From Phycisphaerales bacterium (GTDB lineage: Bacteria > Planctomycetota > Phycisphaerae > Phycisphaerales > SM1A02), in the NCBI GenBank assembly GCA_003520025.1, contig DOVP01000250.1, positions 1,774 to 15,084 of the forward strand: DNA of 13,311 nucleotides, read 5' to 3'. Made by a program: the position numbers and the translations under genes. The notes beneath the pieces were generated by a model. That model worked only from the letters and a program-made list of their open reading frames with translations, was not told the DNA's origin and searched no databases. Positions 1 to 7,237 of the stretch are shown here, in pieces. Within the stretch, counting starts at the first letter, position 1. The number at the start of each line of letters is the position of its first letter.

Positions 1-2
1 GC

Positions 3-53
3 GAAACCGATGGGACGCGTAAAAGTGCCAATCAAGACAAAGAGGAGGGATAA
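3..53 (+). CDS. Possible C-terminal tail of an upstream gene (partial)
   Basis: One plus-strand frame is open from the window edge and ends at TAA 51-53. It encodes a short hydrophilic, charged stretch ending in KEEG, typical of a protein C-terminus. Another frame stops at 20-22 and a third is open through the window start, so the choice of frame is uncertain. Nothing in 16 residues identifies a family. The remaining 104 nt before the protease start hold no other gene that I can support. Confidence 0.25.
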   Translation, partial: ETDGTRKSANQDKEEG

Positions 54-157
54 ACAATCCAATCTGCAAAATAAGACTTCCTCGCAGGCAGCCTTCGCCG
101 GTGAAAATCCTGCTACAACCCCCCACTTTCGCAGTGTCTTTCTCGGAGATTCCTCGC

Positions 158-3100
158 ATGTTCGCGCTCATTCTGGCCCTCTTGACGGCCGCTCCCGGCC
201 CCGACCATTGGTTCGATATGGAGGGCGGATTCCCGCAGTACCCCTCACTGGGCCCCAGCGGCGACTTTGTGGTCTATTCGGACCGGGGCGATCTCTGGGC
301 GACCCCCACCAGCGGCGGCGCGGCGAACCGTTTGACAAGCCATCCGGCAAGCGAACTGCGGTCCGTAATTTCACCGGACGGACGGACGCTCGCCTTCGAG
401 TCGGATCGGGACGGCACGATAAACATCTACACGCTGCCGCTGGCCGCCGAAGACGGGCGGCTCGTCGCAGCCGGACCAATCACACGACTGACAAGTTCGG
501 ACCGTTGGCAAGCGCTCTCTGGATTCACACCAGAGGGGACTGCAGTGCTGTTTCACTCCTACGCAGACCCAACAATCTTTCGAGCGCCGCTTCTCTATCA
601 GGCCCCGCTTGATGGCGGACCAGTCACCCGCCCCACCACCGCCCACGGCCGGGCACCACGCATTCACGATGGCACGCTGTACATGACCCGCGGCAATGCG
701 CCCTGGGAGCGGCCGGCCTATCGCGGCAGTGCCAACCGAGATGTGTGGACAATGGATCTGGACAGCGGGGAATTCACGCGACTCTCGGATGCCCGGAGCA
801 ACGAAGGACAGGCTTTCCCGCGGCCGGACGGGTCGGTGGCCTTGCTGTCCTCAGCCGATGGACAGAACGACATCTGGATCATCCCCGAGGGCGGTACCTT
901 CGATGATGCCGTGAACCGAACGAATCTGGGCGGTGCTCACAAAGGCACCGTCGGCCACGGGGCCCGCGACCTTTCGGTCTCGGCAGACGGATCCACCGCG
1001 GTCATCGGACTCTGGGATCAACTGGCCATACTGAACCTCGACAGTCCCTACGCCACGCCCCAGACCATCACCGTCCGGCGCAGCGGCGATACGTCCACGC
1101 TCGACCGGCGCATCGAGCGGCTCGACAGCAAGGTCGGAGAGGTCGCCCTGCACCCCTCGGGCGAGGCTGTCGCCGTGGTCGCCCGCGGCGAGGTACTGGT
1201 TCGCAGCGTCAAGGACGATCATCCAGCCCGCCGAGTGACCGCAGACCACGCAAGACAGAAACAGATCGCCTGGTCGCCAGATGGGATGCGGCTGTGGTTT
1301 ACCAGCGACACCGGTGGGGATGAGGGCATCTGGGAGGCCACGGTGAGCCTTGAGAGGAAGGACCTCGCCCCGGAAGACGAGCAGGAAGATGACGACGAAG
1401 CGGGAGATGAAGGCGAAGAGGAGACCGCCGAGGAAACCGAGGATGACTCGGTGGACGAACCTGTGGACGAACCGGGGGGCGACGAAAAGGATGACGCAGA
1501 CAAAGAAGACGCCGAGAAGAAAGACACCAAGAAGAAACCCGAGCCGAATACGAGCGGCGAGCGGTGGGCCGGGGGGTTGCGATTCGATGTGCAAGAGGTG
1601 ATCCCGGCTGCTTCGCGGCCGATGCCCTCCCCGGACGGCACCACGCTGCTCTACCAACGCGGGATCGGTGACCTCGTGCTGCGAGACCTTGACTCGGGTA
1701 AGGACACCGTGCTGCTGGAGAGTTGGGATGCCCCCGAAGTGCGGTGGGCCAGCGACTCACGGCACATCGTGTACTCGGTCAGCGATCTGGATTTCAACAA
1801 TGACATCTGGCTCATGGACACACAGGCCCCGCAATCCACGACCAATCTCACGCGACATCCGGACATCGACCGAGCCCCGCGGCTGAGCGATGACGGGAAG
1901 GTGCTGGTGTTCCTGAGCGACCGCAATCGCATGGGAGACAACTGGGACTACGACGTGTGGGCCATGGTGCTCGACCCGTCCCTCGAGGACATGACCGACT
2001 ACGAGTTGGATGCCTACTACAAGAAAACGGTCAAGGCGGCCGGAAAGAAAAAGATCATCCCCCTGCCAGAAGACGAAGATGAGCAGGCCGATTCCGACAC
2101 ACCAGAAGGAACGACAGACGAAAAGGCAGCGAAAGAGACCACCGACGAGCCTGCCGTACTCAGTTTCACCGACCTCGATACCGCTTGGAAACGCGTCCGA
2201 CGATTGACCAAACACGAGGGCAGCGAGGACGATCTCTACCTCACACCGGGCGGCGACACGATCGTCTTCAGCGGCACCATCGATGGTGACAAGGGGCTCT
2301 GGAAAATCGACCACCGCGGCGAAGAGCAGAAGAAACTCACCTCCGTGGGCGTGTCGAACGTGCGTGGGGATCTCTCTGGCAAGAAGGTCACGTTCGTCTC
2401 GGGAGGTACCGCCAAGCACGCACCTTCCGCCGGCGGCAAGGCCGAAACATGGCCCATTGATGCTGATGCCGAGATCGATGTCGCCTCCGAGCAGCGTCAG
2501 AAGTTCGAGGAGACCGCGAGGACCTTCGGACGCACCTTCTACCATCCGACCATGAAGGGGCTCGACTGGGAGGCGATCTCGGTGCGGTATGCCGACCTTG
2601 CGGCGCAGACACGCACGAGCCAGGCCTTCAATCGGGTAGTCGATCAACTGTTCGGCGAGGTCAACGGCTCGCACACGGGCATCTATGGCGGATTTGACCA
2701 CACCGGACCGCGAAGCGGTATGGGATACCTCGGGGTCGAGACCGCGGCGACTGATGACGGCTATGAAGTAACTGCGGTGCTCAAGGACGGCCCGGCCGAC
2801 CGAAAGGAAGGCGGCCTGCAGGCGGGTGATGTCATTCTCGCGGTAGACGGCACCACGCTCGCCCGCGATGGACAGCGCGTCCGTGATCTGCGGACTGCGA
2901 TGGGATTGACGCTCGGCCGCGAGATTCTGGTGGACCTCCTCCGCGATGGCGAAACACATACGGTGCTGCTCAAGCCGATCTCATATGGAGTCACAGGGAA
3001 TCTCGCGAGGGAAGCGGAACTCGCCGCTCGCCGCGATGAGGTGACGGCCCTCAGTGACGGGCGTCTCGGATATCTGCATATCAGAGGCATGAGCATGCCG

Positions 3101-3676
3101 AGCGTGCATCAGTTCGAGCAGGACTTGTACGCGGCCGCGCATGGCAAGGAAGGACTCGTCATCGATGTGCGGGATAACGGCGGCGGATTCACGACCGACA
3201 TCCTGCTGGCAAGCCTGACCGCCCCGGCCCACGCCTTCACGATGCCTCGCGGAGCGGATCCGGCTGACCTTCGCCCCGACTCCTATCCACGCGATCGGCG
3301 CCTGCTCTACGGCTACAGCCGCCCGATCGTCGTGCTGTGCAACGAGAACTCCTTCAGCAACGCCGAGATCTTCAGCCACGCCATCAAGACAATCGGCCGT
3401 GGCCCGCTCGTGGGCGAAGAAACCTATGGCGGCGTCATTTCAACCGGATCATTCAAACTGATCGACGGCACCCGCGTTCGTCAACCCTTCCGAGGGTGGT
3501 ATCTGCCGGACGGAACCGACATGGAGAGCCGCGGCGCGATCCCGGATGTGCGCGTGGAGCGGCTGCCGGCAGACGAGGCGACCGGTCGCGATGCGCAGTT
3601 GGAAGCGGCGATCAGTACGCTGCTGAGACAACTGCCGGATACACCGCCGAGCGTGCACCCAAGGCCCGCGTCGTGA
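158..3676 (+). CDS. Tricorn-like S41 protease, secreted, with acidic inserts
   Basis: This is a Tricorn-type serine peptidase (family S41) that cuts oligopeptides. The start is ATG 158: GGAG lies at 145-148, nine bases upstream, and the protein then opens with a hydrophobic leader (MFALILALLTAAPG) that looks like a short signal peptide. An in-frame GTG at 101 lacks a ribosome site. Domains of the 1172-residue product: TolB/WD40-like propeller repeats at about 22-310 and 315-790, with motifs such as SPDGRTLAF; a protease-associated region from about 792; a PDZ domain at about 854-941; and an S41 core at about 966-1133. The Tricorn catalytic tetrad can be placed as Ser838-His839 (GSHTG), nucleophile Ser1067 (ENSFSNAE) and Glu1123 (DMESRG). 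Their spacing closely matches Thermoplasma Tricorn (745/746, 965, 1023). Two Asp/Glu/Lys-rich inserts, at about 400-466 and 630-668, make it about 100 residues longer than the archaeal enzyme. Archaeal Tricorn is cytosolic; export here is inferred from the leader. Confidence 0.93.
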   Translation: MFALILALLTAAPGPDHWFDMEGGFPQYPSLGPSGDFVVYSDRGDLWATPTSGGAANRLTSHPASELRSVISPDGRTLAFESDRDGTINIYTLPLAAEDGRLVAAGPITRLTSSDRWQALSGFTPEGTAVLFHSYADPTIFRAPLLYQAPLDGGPVTRPTTAHGRAPRIHDGTLYMTRGNAPWERPAYRGSANRDVWTMDLDSGEFTRLSDARSNEGQAFPRPDGSVALLSSADGQNDIWIIPEGGTFDDAVNRTNLGGAHKGTVGHGARDLSVSADGSTAVIGLWDQLAILNLDSPYATPQTITVRRSGDTSTLDRRIERLDSKVGEVALHPSGEAVAVVARGEVLVRSVKDDHPARRVTADHARQKQIAWSPDGMRLWFTSDTGGDEGIWEATVSLERKDLAPEDEQEDDDEAGDEGEEETAEETEDDSVDEPVDEPGGDEKDDADKEDAEKKDTKKKPEPNTSGERWAGGLRFDVQEVIPAASRPMPSPDGTTLLYQRGIGDLVLRDLDSGKDTVLLESWDAPEVRWASDSRHIVYSVSDLDFNNDIWLMDTQAPQSTTNLTRHPDIDRAPRLSDDGKVLVFLSDRNRMGDNWDYDVWAMVLDPSLEDMTDYELDAYYKKTVKAAGKKKIIPLPEDEDEQADSDTPEGTTDEKAAKETTDEPAVLSFTDLDTAWKRVRRLTKHEGSEDDLYLTPGGDTIVFSGTIDGDKGLWKIDHRGEEQKKLTSVGVSNVRGDLSGKKVTFVSGGTAKHAPSAGGKAETWPIDADAEIDVASEQRQKFEETARTFGRTFYHPTMKGLDWEAISVRYADLAAQTRTSQAFNRVVDQLFGEVNGSHTGIYGGFDHTGPRSGMGYLGVETAATDDGYEVTAVLKDGPADRKEGGLQAGDVILAVDGTTLARDGQRVRDLRTAMGLTLGREILVDLLRDGETHTVLLKPISYGVTGNLAREAELAARRDEVTALSDGRLGYLHIRGMSMPSVHQFEQDLYAAAHGKEGLVIDVRDNGGGFTTDILLASLTAPAHAFTMPRGADPADLRPDSYPRDRRLLYGYSRPIVVLCNENSFSNAEIFSHAIKTIGRGPLVGEETYGGVISTGSFKLIDGTRVRQPFRGWYLPDGTDMESRGAIPDVRVERLPADEATGRDAQLEAAISTLLRQLPDTPPSVHPRPAS

Positions 3677-3750
3677 TCGCAATCATCGTGACGGTCGGGA
3701 TGGTGGCCGTTGGACTGCTTGTCTGGCGGACGCTTGGGGATATGGAATAA
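3673..3750 (+). CDS. Candidate 25-residue single-span membrane microprotein
   Basis: A GTG at 3673-3675 overlaps the TGA stop of the protease (3674-3676), giving a GTGA junction. The frame runs to TAA 3748-3750. The product begins MIAIIVTVGMVAVGLLVW and ends RTLGDME: one hydrophobic span of about 17 residues, then Trp-Arg at the membrane edge and a short polar tail. AAGG at 3661-3664 is a weak ribosome site eight bases upstream. The frame is also open far upstream inside the protease gene, but there it encodes Arg-rich sequence typical of an out-of-frame shadow, so only the GTG-started segment looks real. Translational coupling to the protease suggests a membrane partner or anchor. I do not recognise a family, and chance hydrophobicity remains possible in so short a frame. 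Confidence 0.4.
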   Translation: MIAIIVTVGMVAVGLLVWRTLGDME

Positions 3751-3782
3751 GCAGCCACCCCCGAGCATTCACGCTTGGCGAC

Positions 3783-3805
3783 GGTTCCGTAATGGTGCTG
3801 GAACC
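3783..3805 (+). promoter_or_regulatory. Short hairpin in the channel gene leader
   Basis: GGTTCC (3783-3788) and GGAACC (3800-3805) form a 6-bp stem with an 11-nt loop, ending 14 nt before the channel start codon. There is no U-tract, so it is not a standard terminator. It could be a weak processing or translation-control structure, or chance. Confidence 0.2.
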
Positions 3806-3819
3806 CTTACCCTCCCGAC

Positions 3820-5190
3820 ATGACCGCCCCCACTCCACCCCCCACTCCACCCCCCACTCCACCCCCCACTCCCGACTCCACTTCAACGTCCGTCACTGAA
3901 CACCTCATCGGCGAAAACGTCGCGAGTGATTTGGTGAAGGATGGAATCGGCTGGCTGCACTCCACGGCGGCCGGATGGGGACTGGGCCCCACGTGGGCAG
4001 AAGTCGTCGCGGGCGCGATCAGCGTGGGTGTAGTGATCGTGGTATGCATCGCTGCCAACTTCGTTGGAAAATTCTTCATCCACAAGATCGTGGACACGAC
4101 ACTTCGCCGCAAAGAGTCCGACTGGGCCAAGGCGATGGTCGAACACAAGGTCTTTCATCGACTCTCGCAGCTTGTCCCTGTCGCGATCCTGGCGTTCGCC
4201 ATGCCCGCATTCGAACAATACGGTGTCAGTTGGTGGCTGCGGCCACTGCTGGAGATCTACGTCATCTTCGTGCTGCTGAGGGTGTCCTTCGGATTGCTGG
4301 AAGTCGGCGAAGCACTCGTGCATCAACATGGATTGGAGAACAAGATCCCGGCCACGGGCCTTTCGCAGGCAGGCAAAATACTGCTGAGTTTCGTGGCCGT
4401 TGTACTCGTTCTGAGTGTGTTGTTCTCCCAGTCGCCGCTGTGGTTCCTCTCGGGACTTGGTGCCGTCATGGCCGTGCTGATGTTGATCTTCAAGGACTCG
4501 ATCCTCGGCCTAGTCGCGGGCATTCAGGTGAGCACCAACGACATGGTCCGCGTTGGGGACTGGATCACCATTCCCAGCCGCGGTGTGGACGGTGATGTCG
4601 AGGAGATCACGCTGACGACGATTCGGATCAGGGCCTTCGACGCGACCGTCTCAATGGTGCCTGCCTATGACCTCATCACCAACCCCTTCACCAACTGGCG
4701 GGCGATGTCCGAGTCGGGTGGTCGCCGCATCAAACGCTCGATCAACATCGATATCGAGACGATCCGGTACGTCGACCGCGATGACCTAGATCGGTTCCGC
4801 AAATTTACGGTGCTGGCCGACTATCTCGATCAAACGATCGCGGAAGTCGATGCATGGAACGCCGAGCACGGGGTTGATACGAGCCGCCACATCAATGGCC
4901 GCCAGCAGACCAATGTGGGCGTCTTCCGGGCCTACATCGAGGCCTACCTTCAACAGCACTCCAAGGTGCATCAGGAGGGCTTCACCTTCCTCATCCGACA
5001 TCTCGATCCGACGCCGCAGGGTCTACCCATTCAGGTCTATGTCTTCACCAATGACAACCGGTGGGTTCAGTACGAGCAGATTCAGGCCGACATCTTCGAC
5101 CACCTGCTCGCAGCGGTGCCGGAGTTCGATTTGGCGGTGTTCCAATCGCCCAGCGGGCGAGATGTTCAAATGCTCCAAAGCGACCGCTGA
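3820..5190 (+). CDS. ybdG: YbdG/MscM-type mechanosensitive ion channel (MscS family)
   Basis: This is an inner-membrane channel that opens under membrane tension to release solutes during osmotic downshift. The 456-residue product has the YbdG layout. Five hydrophobic segments lie at about 61-86, 112-131, 138-163, 184-203 and 206-235. The last one (FLSGLGAVMAVLMLIFKDSILGL broken by Gly/Ala, ending in DMVRVGDWI) is the MscS pore helix leading into the beta domain. The segment GGRRIKRSINIDIET (300-314) and the cytoplasmic domain ending at FDLAVFQSPSGRD match the YbdG subfamily rather than small MscS; E. coli YbdG is about 415 residues. The extra N-terminus carries a PTPP tandem repeat (residues 4-18). 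The start is ATG 3820, the only ATG before the conserved region; its leader is pyrimidine-rich with no Shine-Dalgarno site. The stop is 30 nt before the reductase ATG, so the two may be co-transcribed. Confidence 0.9.
   Translation: MTAPTPPPTPPPTPPPTPDSTSTSVTEHLIGENVASDLVKDGIGWLHSTAAGWGLGPTWAEVVAGAISVGVVIVVCIAANFVGKFFIHKIVDTTLRRKESDWAKAMVEHKVFHRLSQLVPVAILAFAMPAFEQYGVSWWLRPLLEIYVIFVLLRVSFGLLEVGEALVHQHGLENKIPATGLSQAGKILLSFVAVVLVLSVLFSQSPLWFLSGLGAVMAVLMLIFKDSILGLVAGIQVSTNDMVRVGDWITIPSRGVDGDVEEITLTTIRIRAFDATVSMVPAYDLITNPFTNWRAMSESGGRRIKRSINIDIETIRYVDRDDLDRFRKFTVLADYLDQTIAEVDAWNAEHGVDTSRHINGRQQTNVGVFRAYIEAYLQQHSKVHQEGFTFLIRHLDPTPQGLPIQVYVFTNDNRWVQYEQIQADIFDHLLAAVPEFDLAVFQSPSGRDVQMLQSDR
3827..3873 (+). 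repeat. 12-bp tandem repeat encoding PTPP units
   Basis: A C-rich unit containing ACTCC recurs with exact 12-base period at 3832, 3844, 3856 and 3868, about four copies. It encodes PTPPPTPPPTPPPTP at the extreme N-terminus of the channel. A period of four codons means that gain or loss of a unit by slippage keeps the reading frame. Confidence 0.85.
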
Positions 5191-5220
5191 ACCTGCTTGG
5201 CTGCTATCCTCCCCCCCCTC

Positions 5221-6162
5221 ATGAGCATGGCCAGCCCCGTTTTCGGTGAGTGTCAACTGAACGTCGTCAAGCCCAAGGAACCGGCGGTCGGGCGCATCGT
5301 CGGCTCTACCCCGTGCCTGAAGGGCCGTTCGGCTTCCTATGTGAGGCACATTGCCATCGATGTGTCCGGCACCCCCCTCGCTGGCAATTTCCGCGCAGGC
5401 CAGTCCTTCGGGATCATCCCGCCGGGGCTGAACGAGAAGGGCAAGCCGCACGCGGTCCGACTGTATTCGATCTCGGCGCCGAGCTGGGGCGAGGACGGCG
5501 AGGGCAACGTCGTTTCGACCACATGCAAGCGGCTCATCGACGAGTACTGGGAAGAGGGCTCGGACGATCATCACCTGTTCGTCGGCCTGTGCAGCAATTA
5601 CCTGTGCGATCTGAAGGTCGGCGACGAGGTGCTGATATCCGGCCCTGCAGGCAAACGATTTCTGCTGCCACTGGATCCTTCGCAGCACGATTTCGTCTTC
5701 GTCTCCACGGGAACCGGCATCGCGCCCTACCGTGGAATGATCAAGGAACTGCTTGAGAACCCGGAGGGATCATGCCAGAGCGAGATCCACCTGGTCGTCG
5801 GTGTGCCCTATGGGACCGACCTCATGTATGACGCCTACTTCACCAGTCTCGCCGAGCAGCATGAGAGATTCCATTACCACACCGTCATCAGCAGGCCCGA
5901 ACTCGGACGGCGGATGTACGTCGACCAGTACATCGCGGAAACCGAAGATCCCTTCCATCGCGTGCTCGCCAGTGAACGGACCCTCCTCTACATCTGCGGC
6001 ATCGAAGGCATGCAAGTCGGCATCTACCGCCTGCTTGAGACGCTCGGCGTTGCCAACGAATACCTCCAACTGCCGGATGACTCATTCAGCCTCGCCGATG
6101 CCGACAAGGCGACGATCAAGCGGGTGAAGCCGACCGAGCGGTGCATGGTCGAGGTGTATTAG
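5221..6162 (+). CDS. Plant-type ferredoxin-NADP+ reductase
   Basis: This FAD enzyme moves electrons between NADP(H) and ferredoxin or flavodoxin. The 313-residue product shows the full plant-type signature. The FAD site is RLYSIS (80-85), followed by a GLCSNYLCDLKVGD block like the GVCSNFLCDLKPG block of chloroplast FNR. The pyrophosphate loop of the NADP domain is GTGIAPYRG (164-172). SR at 224-225 and RRMY at 230-233 match the residues that hold the 2'-phosphate of NADP in plant FNR. Catalytic Cys259 lies in YICGIEGMQ, and the C-terminus is VEVY, whose terminal Tyr stacks on the flavin. The start is ATG 5221 (ATG 5227 is equally good); an in-frame TTG at 5197 would add eight residues. No Shine-Dalgarno is seen, only a C8 run at 5211-5218. 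BoxA of benzoyl-CoA epoxidation carries a similar module after ferredoxin domains, but those are absent here. No ferredoxin gene is in the window. Confidence 0.93.
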   Translation: MSMASPVFGECQLNVVKPKEPAVGRIVGSTPCLKGRSASYVRHIAIDVSGTPLAGNFRAGQSFGIIPPGLNEKGKPHAVRLYSISAPSWGEDGEGNVVSTTCKRLIDEYWEEGSDDHHLFVGLCSNYLCDLKVGDEVLISGPAGKRFLLPLDPSQHDFVFVSTGTGIAPYRGMIKELLENPEGSCQSEIHLVVGVPYGTDLMYDAYFTSLAEQHERFHYHTVISRPELGRRMYVDQYIAETEDPFHRVLASERTLLYICGIEGMQVGIYRLLETLGVANEYLQLPDDSFSLADADKATIKRVKPTERCMVEVY

Positions 6163-6183
6163 AGGCGGCTACGCCCCGCCTCT
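6161..6183. terminator. Hairpin between convergent genes
   Basis: AGAGGCGG (6161-6168) pairs perfectly with CCGCCTCT (6176-6183) around a 7-nt loop. The stem begins in the reductase stop codon, 20 nt from the stop of the convergent fibro-slime gene. It is GC-rich and lacks a clear U-tract on either side, so it is a plausible bidirectional transcript end rather than a textbook intrinsic terminator. Confidence 0.45.
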
Positions 6184-6202
6184 CGGGAGTCGGGGGTCGC
6201 GC

Positions 6203-7105
6203 TCAGTCAAACGCCGCCGTAATCGAAGGCGTGCACGGGTCGTCCAACTGCAGCGAAGTCACAATGCGGAAGTTGGATTGGGTGCGGTGCCGCTCGGCGA
6301 AGAAAAAGTCGAGCGTGTAGTCCTCGCCATCGACGAGGCCAAGCCGCTCGATATCGACGTACTGCTCGGTCGCGGCGTGGACGCCGCCGAGATCGATCAC
6401 CAACTGGCCGTTGATGAAGACCCATACGTCATCGTCACCAACGAATCGGAAGAACTGCCCAGTACCCTCCTGATAGGTGAACTCGGTATGCAGTTCGAAG
6501 GTGAAGTGGAAGTTCCGGTCGGGGGAGCCGCCGGGGTTCCCGAACAACTGACCCTCGATGGGGAAGAAGCCGCCGAGGGCTTGATACTGAGGATCCAGGG
6601 TGTCATCGAACACATAGGTCCCGTCGGGTTGCAGGTTGAAGGTCAGATCAAGCGTCTGAGACATATTCCAAGCAGGGCGATCCCGGAACCACCGCTTGAA
6701 GGTTCGACGATTCTTGATGCCACCCTTGTCGCTGACGCCGCGGTTCTCGGCCTGATCACCCAGATCTGAATCGACCAGCGCCCAACAGATCGGTCGCCCC
6801 TGGCTGTCCTGGGCCTGCGAATTCATCTTCCACCCATCCCCCGTAAAGACCGGCTTGCCATTATCGTCAAGTTGCAGCTCTATATTCCCGCAGTAGTGGC
6901 CGAAACCCGAATCGGGCTGTTTCTCGAAGTCCGGATGAGCCCGCTGCGGAGATGGTGGATTCGCAGTCCGCTCGTGGAAGTCCCGAACTGTACCGGTCAA
7001 CTCAATAATCTGAGGAGCGCTCGCCTGCGCTGCACCAATGCCCAGCACCGCTGCTCCAAGCACACCGGTCAGTCCGTATTTGATCCATCGATTGCCATTT
7101 GTCAT
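6203..7105 (-). CDS. Secreted fibro-slime domain protein
   Basis: The product has 300 residues. The start is ATG at 7105-7103, because GGAGGA lies six bases upstream (+ strand 7112-7117) and the protein then opens with a textbook signal peptide: basic NRWIK, hydrophobic core at about 10-26, and AQA-SA cleavage near residue 28. The ORF extends 15 codons further upstream without a ribosome site. The mature part matches the fibro-slime domain, related to PA14: RDFHE and HPDFE near the N-terminus, LDLTFNLQPDGTYVFDD (about 152-168), FVGDDDVWVFINGQLVIDLGG (about 221-241) and a final LDFFFAERHRTQSNFRI strand pair (265-281). The Asp-rich FVGDDDVW block resembles the Ca2+/carbohydrate site of PA14-like lectin folds. 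I see no transmembrane anchor or sorting signal at the C-terminus, so it is probably released or held non-covalently in the envelope. Its ligand is unknown. It is divergent from murA. Confidence 0.85.
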   Translation of the reverse strand: MTNGNRWIKYGLTGVLGAAVLGIGAAQASAPQIIELTGTVRDFHERTANPPSPQRAHPDFEKQPDSGFGHYCGNIELQLDDNGKPVFTGDGWKMNSQAQDSQGRPICWALVDSDLGDQAENRGVSDKGGIKNRRTFKRWFRDRPAWNMSQTLDLTFNLQPDGTYVFDDTLDPQYQALGGFFPIEGQLFGNPGGSPDRNFHFTFELHTEFTYQEGTGQFFRFVGDDDVWVFINGQLVIDLGGVHAATEQYVDIERLGLVDGEDYTLDFFFAERHRTQSNFRIVTSLQLDDPCTPSITAAFD

Positions 7106-7135
7106 CACGATTCCTCCACACAGTGGGACACCCTG

Positions 7136-7164
7136 AACGTAGGATTCCACTTCACTCCCGCCAA
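7136..7164 (-). promoter_or_regulatory. Candidate sigma-70-type promoter for the fibro-slime gene
   Basis: On the minus strand TTGGCG (+ strand 7159-7164) is followed after exactly 17 bases by TACGTT (+ strand 7136-7141), about 30 bases before the ATG. These match 4/6 and 3/6 of the consensus. The 132-nt divergent gap it sits in holds no other gene; I see no convincing murA promoter there. Confidence 0.3.
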
Positions 7165-7237
7165 ACGCCGATCAGATATTTGTGGCGCAATGATCTGCCG
7201 CATGTAGGGTTTGGCACAATGAAGGAGGCGACGCGGT

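Noticed and set aside
42..50. Strong Shine-Dalgarno-like GAGGAGGGA
   Set aside because: No ATG, GTG or TTG follows at a usable distance; probably coding sequence of the tail of an upstream gene.
1363..1556. Low-complexity GA-rich stretch as a possible frameshift or repeat element
   Set aside because: It stays in frame and encodes an acidic insert between propeller repeats; only a short VDEP duplication is present, so no separate element is needed.
1757..2959. 400-codon open frame on the minus strand
   Set aside because: Antisense to the protease gene, whose domains and catalytic residues are certain; the minus-strand product has no recognisable motif and the frame is open because of GC-rich codon bias.
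3792..3899. 35-codon frame starting ATG 3792 and overlapping the channel start
   Set aside because: It reads the 12-bp repeat in another frame as HSTP units; no ribosome site and the sequence is fully explained by the repeat and the channel gene.
6278..6769. 163-codon open frame on the plus strand
   Set aside because: Antisense to the fibro-slime gene, which has a signal peptide and a strong ribosome site.
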